Origin: Eikenella corrodens
GTDB lineage: Bacteria > Pseudomonadota > Gammaproteobacteria > Burkholderiales > Neisseriaceae
NCBI RefSeq assembly: GCF_900187105.1
Contig: NZ_LT906482.1
Location: forward strand, 496,001 to 560,000
Direction of reading: 5' to 3'
DNA: 64,000 nucleotides
Made by a program: the position numbers and the translations under genes. Position 1 is the stretch's first letter; each line of letters opens with the position of its first letter. This document shows positions 15,859 to 23,906 of the stretch, piece after piece. The notes beneath the pieces were generated by a model. The model was given only the letters and a program-made list of their open reading frames with translations, was not told the DNA's origin and did not search any database.

Positions 15859-17016
15859 CTAGCTGAAAGCCCGCTCCAATGCTTCCACTACTTTATCCTG
15901 TTCGGCTTCGGTCAGCCCGAAATACAGCGGGATGCTGATTGCGCCAGCGTAGTAGGCTTCGGCGGCAGGGAAGTCGCCCGGCTTAAAGCCGAAGTGTTGG
16001 CGGTAATAAGGCTGGGTGTGCACGGGAATGTAGTGCACATTGGCGCCGATGCCGTTTTGCCGCAGGAAGTCGAACACCTGGCGGCGTGTTTTGCCGCTGT
16101 CGGCGCGCACTTGCGCGGGATAGAGGTGCAGGGCGGAGCGGTTTTGCGGGTTGCGCTGCGGCAGAATAAGCGGCAGGTGGGCAAGCAGGCGGTCGTATCG
16201 CGTGGCCAGATCGTGGCGGCGGGCGACGAATTCGTCGATGCGGGTCATCTGGCTCACGCCGAGGGCGGCTTGCAGTTCGGTCATGCGGTAGTTGTAGCCG
16301 AGGTCGATTTGCTGGTAATACCAAGCGCCGTCCGGCTCTTGAGCCATTTCTTCGGGATTGCGGGTGATACCGTGGCTGCGTAGCAGGGCGAGTTTGGCCG
16401 CAAGCTCCGAGCTGTTGGTGAGGGCGGCACCGCCTTCGGCAGTGGTGATGATTTTGACGGGGTGGAAACTGAATACGGTGATGTCGCTATATTGGCAGTT
16501 ACCAACTTTGCCGCCCTGATAACTACCGCCGACGGCGTGGGACGCGTCTTCGATGATTTTGAAACCGTATTCTTTTGATAGTTCGTGTATTTTCCGCATA
16601 TCGCAGGGTTCGCCCGAGAAGTGAACCGGCACAACGATTTTGGGCAGGCTACCTGAAACTTTGGCTGCTTTCAGCTTGGCTTCCAGCGCGGCGGGGGACA
16701 TATTCAGCGTGTTCGGATCAATATCTACAAAATCCACGTCTGCGCCGCAATAGCGGGCACAGTTGGCGGAGGCGGTGAAGGTGATGGGGGATGTCCACAG
16801 GCTGTCGCCTTTGCCTAAGCCGAGGGCGAGGCAGGCGAGATGCAGGGCGGAAGTGGCACTGTTTACGGCCACGGCATGCTGCGCTCCGCAGTAGTTTTTC
16901 AAGCTGTCTTCAAAGGCAGGCACTTGCGAGCCTTGGGTAAGGAAGTCGGATTGGAGCACACGCACAACGGCGGCAATGTCGGCTTCGGAAATGGTTTGGC
17001 GGCCGTAGGGGATCAT
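15859..17016 (-). CDS. pseC: UDP-4-amino-4,6-dideoxy-N-acetyl-L-altrosamine transaminase
   Basis: The 385-residue PLP enzyme is the second step of pseudaminic acid synthesis, transferring an amino group from glutamate to the 4-keto sugar made by PseB. It shows the DegT/DnrJ/EryC1 family start YGRQTISEADIAAVV, SDFLTQGSQVPAFE, the PLP phosphate region NSATSALHLACLALG, IIEDASHAVGG with the PLP-contacting Asp, and FSFHPVKIITTAEGG with the Schiff-base lysine at residue 188. The C-terminus HYIPVHTQPYY is typical for PseC. It lies 1.1 kb downstream of pseB, with a lipoprotein gene in between, and 3.8 kb from pseF. Confidence 0.93.
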   Translation of the reverse strand: MIPYGRQTISEADIAAVVRVLQSDFLTQGSQVPAFEDSLKNYCGAQHAVAVNSATSALHLACLALGLGKGDSLWTSPITFTASANCARYCGADVDFVDIDPNTLNMSPAALEAKLKAAKVSGSLPKIVVPVHFSGEPCDMRKIHELSKEYGFKIIEDASHAVGGSYQGGKVGNCQYSDITVFSFHPVKIITTAEGGAALTNSSELAAKLALLRSHGITRNPEEMAQEPDGAWYYQQIDLGYNYRMTELQAALGVSQMTRIDEFVARRHDLATRYDRLLAHLPLILPQRNPQNRSALHLYPAQVRADSGKTRRQVFDFLRQNGIGANVHYIPVHTQPYYRQHFGFKPGDFPAAEAYYAGAISIPLYFGLTEAEQDKVVEALERAFS

Positions 17017-17090
17017 TTGGAGTCCTTGAGTTGGATAGATGGGATTTGTTGTGGAAATGGCTTTTCTGATGCGTAGCTGCTGGGATTTTA

Positions 17091-17128
17091 TTTTCAGGTA
17101 GCCTGTACGAATGCAGGCTACCTGAAAT
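17091..17128 (-). terminator. DUS-pair hairpin after the lipoprotein gene
   Basis: A reverse and a forward uptake sequence pair around a loop of about 13 bases directly after the stop codon of the minus-strand gene. Confidence 0.65.
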
Positions 17129-17134
17129 TAGGTT

Positions 17135-17698
17135 TTAATTATTGCCCATATTCTCGTTTATCATCGGCTGCTCCTGCTCTATTTGCTGAGGTTGTTGCTG
17201 CTGCATAGGAACAGGGGAAACTCGTGGCTGAGTAACTGTTGTAGGAGCTCCTTGTTTTACACCACTTCGTCCTAACAATTGATCAATGACAGGTTCCATT
17301 TTGGTTTGTGTAGAAGCAAATTTTGTCAATGCCAGACCGCCACCGCCTCGCAAATGATATTCTGCCTGCGCAATTTGTCTTCCTTCTTTCCAAAGATATA
17401 ATTCGGCATGTGATAGGTAAGTAGTTACGTCCCAAGAACGCAAAGCAGTATAAGTCATAGAATAAACACAACCTTGTGCTGATTTATTTTCTACAACTTG
17501 CGACTGAATATTATGATATGCCAACCGATTTTGCAGTACGCTAACAAAATCTCTAACCTGCACACGCGGGTTATTCTCAATACAGATTTCCCTGATATCT
17601 TCAGCTGCACTAACAGGTTGAACCGTAATCGATGTACATGCAGAAAGGACGGTTGCTCCTAGCAATGCTGCCAAAAGTCTCTTTTGATTTGAATACAT
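17135..17698 (-). CDS. Lipoprotein of the Sbal_3080-like type
   Basis: The 187-residue protein starts with a lipoprotein signal peptide with lipobox LSAC (Cys at residue 20). The mature part has the pattern IREICIENNPRVQVRDFVSVLQNRLAYH and a compact alpha/beta region up to about residue 125, resembling small lipoproteins named after Sbal_3080; the function is not known. The C-terminal 50 residues are rich in Gln and Pro (QQQQPQQIEQEQP) and probably disordered. It has lower GC than its neighbours. It sits between pseB and pseC on the same strand, but a structural link to the pathway is not evident. The family assignment is from memory and moderate. Confidence 0.65.
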   Translation of the reverse strand: MYSNQKRLLAALLGATVLSACTSITVQPVSAAEDIREICIENNPRVQVRDFVSVLQNRLAYHNIQSQVVENKSAQGCVYSMTYTALRSWDVTTYLSHAELYLWKEGRQIAQAEYHLRGGGGLALTKFASTQTKMEPVIDQLLGRSGVKQGAPTTVTQPRVSPVPMQQQQPQQIEQEQPMINENMGNN

Positions 17699-17740
17699 AA
17701 TTTTCTCCTTTAAATGTCTCCATCATAAAATTCAGGCTAC

Positions 17741-17797
17741 CTGAAAATTGTTCAACTAGTTTTAACTTCATTGAAGCTGCTCTTTCAGGTAGCCTTC
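17741..17797. terminator. DUS pair between pseB and the lipoprotein gene
   Basis: Forward and reverse uptake sequences flank a 33-base spacer containing the recurring word AACTTCATTGAAGCTG. It follows the pseB stop codon and may terminate pseB transcription, although the long spacer weakens that. Confidence 0.45.
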
Positions 17798-17801
17798 TCT
17801 A

Positions 17802-18800
17802 TCAAATCGCGCCGATTTTCTCTTTGTTCGCCGCAATCCACGCCTGCAATTCCTCCCGCGTCATCCATTCCGTGTTGTTGTCGCTGGCATACACGAAGCC
17901 TTCGGGCACTTTCACGCCGTTTTTAATGCGCTCGGGCGTTTCGTCCCAGCCGTTGATGGCGGGCAGGATTTTGAAGTGTTCGGGGTATTCGTAGGTGTGG
18001 AACGAGTCTTCCGCGCCAATCATCTGCTCGTGCAGTTTTTCACCTGGGCGGATGCCGACGGTTTCCTGCGCGCATTCGGGGGCGGCGGCGGCGGCCAAAT
18101 CGCAAATGTTCATGGACGGGATTTTTTTCACATAAATTTCGCCACCCACCATGTCGTCAAACGCGTGCCACACCAGCTCCACGCCCTGTTCCAGCGAAAT
18201 CATGAAGCGGGTCATGCGCGGGTCGGTAATCGGCAGCGTGCCGCGTGCGCGCTGGGTGAGGAAAAACGGGATTACCGAGCCGCGCGAGCCCATCACGTTG
18301 CCGTAGCGCACCACGGCGAAGCGGCAGCCGTGTTCGCCGGAATAGGCGTTGCCGGCCACGAAGAGTTTGTCGCTGGCGAGTTTGGTGGCGCCGTATAAAT
18401 TGACAGGGCTGCTGGCTTTGTCGGTGGACAGGGCGACGACGCGCTTCACGCCTTTGTCGATGCAGGCGTCAATCAGGTTCATTGCGCCGTTGATGTTGGT
18501 TTTCACACACTCGAACGGGTTGTATTCGGCGGTGGGGACGATTTTGGTGGCGGCGGCATGGACGACGTAATCCACGCCGTCAAGCGCGCGGTAGAGGCGG
18601 TCTTTGTCGCGTACGTCGCCGATGAAGAAGCGCACGCGTTTGTCGCCCTGAAATTTTTTCGCCATTTCCCACTGCTTCATTTCGTCGCGGGAGAAGATGA
18701 TGATTTTCTTGGGATTGTATTTGGCTAGGGTCATGGGCACGAAGGTGTTGCCGAACGAGCCGGTGCCGCCGGTTACGAGGATGGTGGAATTAGAAAGCAT
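17802..18800 (-). CDS. pseB: UDP-N-acetylglucosamine 4,6-dehydratase (inverting)
   Basis: The 332-residue enzyme starts pseudaminic acid synthesis by converting UDP-GlcNAc to the 4-keto-6-deoxy-L-arabino-hexulose. It is an extended short-chain dehydrogenase: NADP-binding TGGTGSFG at 10-17, SRDEMKQWEM, VVHAAATKIVPTAEYNP, the catalytic STDKAS (Asp127, Lys128) and YGATK (Tyr136, Lys140), FAVVRYGNVMGSRGSVIP. The Asp-Lys pair is characteristic of the inverting FlaA1/PseB type. It is the first pse gene in the direction of transcription, and its upstream region (18801-19043) holds one DUS but no other gene. Confidence 0.94.
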   Translation of the reverse strand: MLSNSTILVTGGTGSFGNTFVPMTLAKYNPKKIIIFSRDEMKQWEMAKKFQGDKRVRFFIGDVRDKDRLYRALDGVDYVVHAAATKIVPTAEYNPFECVKTNINGAMNLIDACIDKGVKRVVALSTDKASSPVNLYGATKLASDKLFVAGNAYSGEHGCRFAVVRYGNVMGSRGSVIPFFLTQRARGTLPITDPRMTRFMISLEQGVELVWHAFDDMVGGEIYVKKIPSMNICDLAAAAAPECAQETVGIRPGEKLHEQMIGAEDSFHTYEYPEHFKILPAINGWDETPERIKNGVKVPEGFVYASDNNTEWMTREELQAWIAANKEKIGAI

Positions 18801-19043
18801 GGATAACCTGTTGTTTTAGCTTAATAGGACAGCTGATTCCACCGCAAAATCATCTTAATGGAAACAGCGTAATATGAAGTGGCGGATTATAGCACCGGCA
18901 TCCAACGGCTTCTATCGTGCCGCAGGCTACCTGAAAAGTGGCAGCACAGCCTCTCCAAACTACACTTATAGCCGTGCCAAAGTAGGAATAACAGTATATA
19001 GACTCCCCCACGTTACTCCTCTTTAGAGTAGCCATGCATTACA

Positions 19044-19607
19044 ATGATGCTTTTCCCCTACTCCACCCTACCGCCTATGTCTGCCGCCCAAGACCTTACC
19101 CTGCTCCTCGTGCGTGACGCTGCCGAGCCGGAAATGTGGATAGACATTTGGGCACGCAGTTATCCGCTGGTGCAACAAGTATCTTGCGCTGCCGATGAAG
19201 GCATTGCCCAATGGCAAAGTAAAATCAACACAGCGTGGCGGCTTATTCCCGGCCAGGCCATGATTGTGGCACACGGCGCAGGCGTACCGGCCGTCATGGC
19301 CTGGCAGTTCCAAAATAGCATGCGCAGCCAACAACGCATTTGCGGCATGATTTTGGTCTCCCCCCTGCAATCTGCCTGCATGGATGATGAATGGCATACC
19401 TTGAAACGCGCCCGTACCAACTGCAAAGCCGCTTTAGTAATTGGGCAAGATGAAAATCCACTGTGCCCAACCGACTGGGCAAGCGATACCGCCACCATCT
19501 GGCAAGCCAGGCTGTTACGCGCACCGCAGTCCGGCCACCTCAACCAGCGCTTGGGCGGCTGGCAATGGGGCATGCGGCTGATGCAGGAAATGTTGTGGGA
19601 TGACTAA
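19044..19607 (+). CDS. RBBP9/YdeN-like alpha/beta hydrolase, nucleophile apparently lost
   Basis: The 187-residue protein resembles the small serine-hydrolase family of RBBP9 and YdeN: LTLLLVRDAAEPEMWIDIW, a central helix, GMILVSPLQSA, an acidic GQDENPLCPTDWA and the C-terminal SGHLNQRLGGW with the expected catalytic His. The nucleophile elbow, usually G-H-S-x-G, reads VAHGAGVPA, so glycine replaces serine. The protein may be a non-catalytic paralogue. An alternative start at 19077 (MSAAQDL) gives a shorter protein closer to the family N-terminus. It lies divergent from pseB. Confidence 0.65.
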   Translation: MMLFPYSTLPPMSAAQDLTLLLVRDAAEPEMWIDIWARSYPLVQQVSCAADEGIAQWQSKINTAWRLIPGQAMIVAHGAGVPAVMAWQFQNSMRSQQRICGMILVSPLQSACMDDEWHTLKRARTNCKAALVIGQDENPLCPTDWASDTATIWQARLLRAPQSGHLNQRLGGWQWGMRLMQEMLWDD

Positions 19608-19871
19608 TATCCTTGGCGCTACGGGCAATACGGTTTTCAGGTAGCCTCTACACTCTTTGTTGCGTCTCGCATGCGTCAATTAAACCGGTATAAAATAAAT
19701 ATAATCGGTTGAAATTATGTATATTATCTCCACCAACGCCTGTCCAAACAATGTTAAACGGTAGCAACAATTGAAAGCTTATCTATATATACGGCTTTCC
19801 TCCCTGTCTTGCCTTACTGCAACAATGTATAGGGATTACGCCATAAATTCCGTTTCCGCTCAGGATAAACA

Positions 19872-19900
19872 TTGACAGTAAACCGCTTAATCTTTAAAAT
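19872..19900 (+). promoter_or_regulatory. Sigma-70 promoter of rplM-rpsI
   Basis: TTGACA (19872-19877) and TAAAAT (19895-19900) are separated by 17 bases, ending 36 bases before the rplM start. The 19610-19870 leader upstream has one DUS and AT-rich sequence but no gene. Confidence 0.75.
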
Positions 19901-19935
19901 TAAAGTTTTCTTATATTAATTTGGATTTTCCTGCT

Positions 19936-20364
19936 ATGAAAACCTTCTCAGCCAAACCGCACGAGGTGAAGCGCGAATGGTATGTCATTGATGCCCAAGA
20001 CAAAGTTCTGGGTCGCGTGGCTACCGAAGTCGCCCGTCGCTTGCGTGGCAAACACAAGCCCGAATACACCCCGCACGTAGATACTGGCGACTACATCATT
20101 GTAGTTAATGCCGGCAAGCTGCGTGTTACCGGTGATAAAAATGAAGGCAAAATCTACTACCGTCACTCTGGCTTCCCTGGCGGCATCTACCAGCGCACTT
20201 TCCGGGAAATGCAAGACAAATTCCCCGGCCGCGCTCTAGAACAAGCTGTTAAAGGCATGTTGCCTAAAGGCCCCTTGGGCTACGCCATGATCCGCAAGCT
20301 GAAAGTGTACGCTGGCAGCGAACATCAGCATGCCGCCCAACAACCCAAAGTATTGGAAATTTAA
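19936..20364 (+). CDS. rplM: 50S ribosomal protein L13
   Basis: The 142-residue protein starts [20 protein letters not shown] and continues with the L13 signatures [51 protein letters not shown], and [21 protein letters not shown]13 is an early-assembly protein of the large subunit that binds 23S rRNA. The ATG at 19936 gives the standard length; an upstream in-frame TTG is not needed. It forms the conserved operon with rpsI, 12 bases downstream. Confidence 0.98.
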   Translation: MKTFSAKPHEVKREWYVIDAQDKVLGRVATEVARRLRGKHKPEYTPHVDTGDYIIVVNAGKLRVTGDKNEGKIYYRHSGFPGGIYQRTFREMQDKFPGRALEQAVKGMLPKGPLGYAMIRKLKVYAGSEHQHAAQQPKVLEI

Positions 20365-20376
20365 GGACACCATTTT

Positions 20377-20769
20377 ATGAACGGTAAATACTACTACGGC
20401 ACTGGCCGTCGCAAGAGTTCTGTAGCCCGTGTGTTCCTGCAAAAAGGTTCCGGTCAGATTGTGGTAAACGGTCGCCCCGTTGACGAATTTTTCGCTCGCG
20501 AAACCAGCCGCATGGTGGTGCGTCAGCCCTTGGTTCTGACTGAAAATGCTGAAGCATTCGATATTATGGTAAACGTGTGCGGCGGCGGCGAAACCGGCCA
20601 ATCCGGTGCCATCCGTCACGGCATCACTCGCGCCCTGATCGACTATGATGCAGGTTTGAAATCTGCCCTCTCTCAAGCTGGCTTCGTTACCCGCGATGCC
20701 CGTGAAGTGGAGCGCAAGAAATTCGGTCTGCGCAAAGCACGTCGCGCCAAACAGTTCTCCAAACGTTAA
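20377..20769 (+). CDS. rpsI: 30S ribosomal protein S9
   Basis: The 130-residue protein has the S9 pattern: [25 protein letters not shown]-like [33 protein letters not shown], and the C-terminal tail [20 protein letters not shown] ending in Lys-Arg, which reaches the decoding site. It follows rplM after 12 bases, in the universal L13-S9 order, and is followed by an intrinsic terminator. Confidence 0.98.
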   Translation: MNGKYYYGTGRRKSSVARVFLQKGSGQIVVNGRPVDEFFARETSRMVVRQPLVLTENAEAFDIMVNVCGGGETGQSGAIRHGITRALIDYDAGLKSALSQAGFVTRDAREVERKKFGLRKARRAKQFSKR

Positions 20770-20784
20770 TTCGTTTATATTGCA

Positions 20785-20809
20785 AAAGAGCCGGCTTCCC
20801 CGGCTCTTT
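20785..20809 (+). terminator. Intrinsic terminator of rplM-rpsI
   Basis: AAAGAGCCGG and CCGGCTCTTT form a 10-bp GC-rich stem with a 5-base loop, followed by TATTTAT. This is not a DUS hairpin. Confidence 0.9.
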
Positions 20810-20830
20810 ATTTATACACAAACATTTAAG

Positions 20831-20857
20831 AGGCTACCTGAAAATCTCAGGTAGCCT
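20831..20857. terminator. DUS-pair hairpin after rpsI
   Basis: Adjacent inverted uptake sequences with a four-base core follow the main rpsI terminator and may act as a second stop or as an uptake site only. Confidence 0.5.
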
Positions 20858-20909
20858 TAAATGCTTAAAGAATACTATTTATGACGCCCTACCTTGTTCA
20901 CCTAGCTAG

Positions 20910-21244
20910 CTGCCGATTATCCAGGAGAAGGTAAGGCCGGACAGCGTGGTTTATACTGATTGCCACAGTGCCTACAATGTATTGGATGTTAGCGAGTTTA
21001 ACCACTTGCACATCAATTACCGCACCTGTTTTGCAGACAGGCAAAACCACATTAACGGGATTGAGAACTTCTGGAGTCAGGTCAAACGTCATTTGCGTAA
21101 ATTCAACGGCATTCCGAAAAAGCATTTCGAGCTGTATTTGAAAGAGTGCGAATGGCGATTTAACAACAATAAAATGAAATATCAAATTGCCATGTTAAAA
21201 CAAATGGTAAAGGATAGTCTAACCTAGTTATCTAGGACAGCCCC
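20910..21244 (+). mobile_element. 3' remnant of an IS1595-family (IS1016-like) element
   Basis: This remnant keeps the last 93 codons of the transposase (20946-21226, including VYTDCHSAYNVLD and INGIENFWSQ) and the right terminal repeat (21227-21244). It is nearly identical to the intact copy at 37151-37868 but begins abruptly inside the gene near CTGCCGATTATCC. Left end, promoter and the first catalytic Asp are missing, so it cannot encode an active enzyme. It marks the left border of the degraded element next to tRNA-Phe. Confidence 0.88.
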
Positions 21245-21296
21245 TTATTATTTCTTATCCACGGAGTGTTAAAACACAGCCCCAAATAACAAACCC

Positions 21297-21821
21297 TTAT
21301 GCATAGTTATTTAATATTGCCTCTATACCTTCCTCTCCAAATTCTTCATACAAGGGAGAAGATTTATCATTTAATGATTTTTGTAGCTGATAGATTGTTA
21401 CAAACCAATCTTTATCTAAAGAATCAAATAGCGATTTCGCTTTTTTATTATGGGTATTAAATGCAAATACACCCCAGTCAACAGGGTAATACTGTGCTGC
21501 ACACCAACTAAGATTATGCGGTATGATTACAACTCCTGTTAAATTAATCTCTTTCTCGTATATTATTTTGCCTATATCTGTTAAATTATTATTTGCTACA
21601 TCCACATTGACCACAGGACTATCACTGACTGAAGTAAAAATATTTAATTCTAAATAATTATTTAAAATTAGAATATTGCTAAACTCATTTGCAAATTCTT
21701 TATCGCTAAATAATGGAAAATCAAAAAATAAAAATTTATTATAATTTAACTCTTTATTAAAGAAAAAGAAATCTGGAAATCTAAATTCATTTTTAGTCAT
21801 AATGTCACTAAATTTTTTCAT
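21297..21821 (-). CDS. Probable immunity protein (orphan, AT-rich)
   Basis: The roughly 174-residue, acidic, Asn- and Phe-rich protein (MKKFSDIMTKNEFRF start) is not recognised at family level. It is far more AT-rich than the surroundings. It directly follows a decayed polymorphic-toxin tip on the same strand, about 18 bases after that frame ends, which is the standard position of an immunity gene. No signal peptide or membrane segment is seen, which fits a cytoplasmic inhibitor. The start at 21821 has a GAG Shine-Dalgarno-like match; a start 12 bases upstream is possible. The frame is intact, unlike the toxin. The immunity role is inference from position. Confidence 0.5.
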   Translation of the reverse strand: MKKFSDIMTKNEFRFPDFFFFNKELNYNKFLFFDFPLFSDKEFANEFSNILILNNYLELNIFTSVSDSPVVNVDVANNNLTDIGKIIYEKEINLTGVVIIPHNLSWCAAQYYPVDWGVFAFNTHNKKAKSLFDSLDKDWFVTIYQLQKSLNDKSSPLYEEFGEEGIEAILNNYA

Positions 21822-21839
21822 AAAATATCTCATATTTAA

Positions 21840-22396
21840 TTATGCAAAATCGTATTTTATACCAACTCTCTCTCCATCAATCAACATTTCTGCTGATGGT
21901 AAACCTGTTTTCCCATTACGAATTCCTCCACATGTACTTCTTGGATAAAAAATTTATCTAACACAACCTTTCTCAAAATAGTAAACATTTGACTGATTGG
22001 TTGCATGCCATGAGAAACCATTTCTTTCTAGATTAATCATAGATTCTTCTTATGATATATTGGCAAAAATCTGAGTAGACGAATTTCTAGTAGTTCCGTT
22101 TTCAAATTGAGAACTATTTGCTCACATGTCATTATCAGCCATTTCAGCATATTCTCTATGCCTTTCCTTGATATTATTTGATCTATTATGATGATTACCA
22201 TTATTCGGATCTGGGGGTATAGGCGCGCCTGCAGCAGCTACAGCCTGTTGGGGTTGTGTAGCAGTTGCTTTTGCTGGCTGATTTTGTTTTTGTCCTCCTT
22301 CATGAGACCCCGGCCCTTGATTAGCAGGAATGGTATTGAGATGTGAATATGAAATACTATACAGAGCCCCTGTGGTAGCTAGTTGGATTCCAGTAG
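21840..22396 (-). pseudogene. Polymorphic toxin C-terminal region, inactivated by three in-frame stops
   Basis: One reading frame runs through the whole stretch without frameshift but meets stop codons at 22122-22124, 22050-22052 and 21954-21956. Translation ignoring these stops gives a Gln/Ala/Pro-rich linker (GGQKQNQPAKATATQPQQAV, then PPDPNNGNHHNRSNN) and a terminal domain with NGFSWHATNQSNVYYFEKGC and GIRNGKTGLPSAEMLIDGER. The composition resembles the linker and toxin tip of MafB/Rhs/CDI-type proteins. The N-terminal delivery part is absent, and the frame runs directly into the primase fragment. The toxin class cannot be named with certainty. Confidence 0.55.
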
Positions 22397-22697
22397 CCGT
22401 TGCCGGCTGCGCGGCTCATATAGCGCCGCCTTGGCCACTTCGCCGCCGGCGGCCACCGTGAGATAGGTTTGATGCAATCCGCACGGCTTGCCCGCCGTAT
22501 CGCGGTAAACCGCCACCATAGCGGGAAAACGCCCGATAACCCGCCCCGCGTGCCAATAGGCCAAACGCGGATGCAGGCGCAAATCGCCGCTTATCGGCAA
22601 CTGCTCCGGATAGGGAATGCCGCGCCCGTGCAGATAATCCGCAATCAGCCGGCTGCCGTTCCACGGCTCGCATTCGCCCCATAACTCATGATTTGGC
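22379..22697 (-). pseudogene. Fragment of a phage/plasmid primase-type protein (DUF7146/toprim N-region)
   Basis: The open segment reads ELWGECEPWNGSRLIADYLH, GRGIP, then LRLHPRLAYWHAGRVIGRFP, AMVAVYRDTAGKPCGLHQTY, LTVAAGGEVAKAALYEPRS. This matches the region before the toprim fold of primase-helicase proteins in phage satellites and plasmids. It has a stop codon at both ends and no start, so only a middle piece of the gene remains. Its 3' end overlaps the toxin pseudogene in another frame, which marks a deletion junction near 22380-22400. Confidence 0.6.
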
Positions 22698-22851
22698 CTT
22701 CTTCAGGCTGCAAACCGCCCTGCCTAGTGCCAAAACGTGCGCTAGGCGGCCTGATTTGCGAAATTAAGGGGATAGAATGGAAAGATAGGGCAATTACTGC
22801 CGCACGGCCTAAACGCGCTATAAACGCAAATTTAAGCCGTTTACCGCGCAT

Positions 22852-23115
22852 TTATCGCTTGCGGTGTTTATGCCGGTTGCTTGCGGCGGCAGGCTGCCGG
22901 GCTGGCGTTTGGCTGCGCCGGTAGGCCAGCGGATTGCCCGACACCAGCCAAGGCCAAGCTACCGTATTGGCGGATAGCTGCACCCTTTGCGGAAAATCCG
23001 GGTCGTACCGCGCCTTGTCTTTCGGATTGCACTTGGCATAAATCGCCGCCCGGCTCAAGCCTGTAATCGCCATCACATCGGGCAGGCGCAACATTCGCAT
23101 CGTAATATTTTCCAT
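22852..23115 (-). CDS. AlpA-family phage regulatory protein
   Basis: The 87-residue protein has the AlpA/excisionase-type winged helix: MLRLPDVMAITGLSRAAIYA with the DNA-recognition helix, FPQRVQLSANTVAWPW with the wing, then a basic Arg/Gln-rich tail. AlpA proteins control integrase or excision genes of P4-like elements. The ATG at 23115 follows a GGAGAG Shine-Dalgarno. The C-terminus (from about residue 55) deviates from the usual W-x-x-S-E-V sequence and may be recombined. It is the least damaged gene of the island remnant. Confidence 0.7.
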   Translation of the reverse strand: MENITMRMLRLPDVMAITGLSRAAIYAKCNPKDKARYDPDFPQRVQLSANTVAWPWLVSGNPLAYRRSQTPARQPAAASNRHKHRKR

Positions 23116-23296
23116 GTTTCTTGCTCTCCAAATTAAAATGCCCGTGTATCTCGTTGCTGCTAAATAGCAGTGAAATACACGGGCAAAAATATAGCCGCCC
23201 GAATAGGCGGCCGGAATGGCTGATAACAAGCCTTTATCCATGGACAAGAACAAGCTTTCATCCATGGCATAGCAGCTTACTTTTTCTTTATACCTT

Positions 23297-23515
23297 CTAC
23301 TTTCTCTTCAATGCCTTGTAGCTTTTTTCGGCAGGTCGCATAAGGGGATATTTCCCGATTGATAACAGTTTTTCTTTGCCGCCTACGCGGTATTTCAAGC
23401 GCCACAGTTTGCCGCCTGCCGGGGTAACTTGCAGATACAGCCCGCCACCGTCAGCCAGCTTGTAGGCTTTGGCGGCAGGCTTGGCATTCTTGATTTGGCG
23501 GTCGGTTAGCGGCAT
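23297..23515 (-). pseudogene. Truncated tyrosine integrase (arm-binding domain only)
   Basis: The 72 codons match the N-terminal DUF4102 arm-type DNA-binding domain of P4-like integrases: MPLTDRQIKNAKPAAKAYKL, ADGGGLYLQVTPAGGKLWRL and KEKLLSIGKYP. The core-binding and catalytic domains with the Arg-His-Arg-Tyr residues are missing; the frame ends in SYKALKRK. It lies 200 bases from tRNA-Phe and points away from it, the usual position for an integrase that targets the 3' end of a tRNA gene. Confidence 0.8.
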
Positions 23516-23589
23516 TTTGGGGGTATTTTTTCGGCGGTATTTCTAAGATACCCCCCAATATACCCCCAAAATTCTGTTGCTTCAATGCA

Positions 23590-23680
23590 ATTCGGATAGA
23601 CGGCGGTAGATACCAAACAAGCCCTAAACATAGCTAGAAGCCTTGCTGGGCTTGGGTCTTGTAGATTCGGATAGACGGCG
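23590..23680. repeat. 16-bp direct repeats between integrase stub and tRNA-Phe
   Basis: ATTCGGATAGACGGCG occurs at 23590-23605 and again at 23665-23680, followed in both by (G/T)TAGA. The position between an arm-binding integrase and its presumed tRNA target suggests integrase arm sites or remnants of an attachment region. Confidence 0.5.
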
Positions 23681-23714
23681 TTAGACAAAAAAATAACCGC
23701 TAAAATGCGGTTAG

Positions 23715-23790
23715 TGGTGGCCAGAGGCAGGATCGAACTGCCGACACACGGATTTTCAATCCGTTGCTCTACCAACTGAGCTATCTGGCC
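23715..23790 (-). tRNA. tRNA-Phe (GAA)
   Basis: Read on the minus strand, GGCCAGA pairs with TCTGGCC to form the acceptor stem, followed by an A discriminator and an encoded CCA. The anticodon loop TTGAAAA gives GAA, and the T arm has GTTCGATCC. It is the probable integration target of the degraded element to its left. Confidence 0.96.
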
Positions 23791-23906
23791 ACTATTGAAG
23801 TTCGCTATTACACCAGTTATTCCAATCTGAGTCAAGCCTTTTCAGTAAAATATTTTTATTAATTAACGAACATATTATTTTATCACATACTTTTTCAGGT
23901 AACCTT

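Noticed and set aside
23506-23835. Minus-strand frame around tRNA-Phe
   Set aside because: It runs through the tRNA gene and repeated attachment-like sequence.
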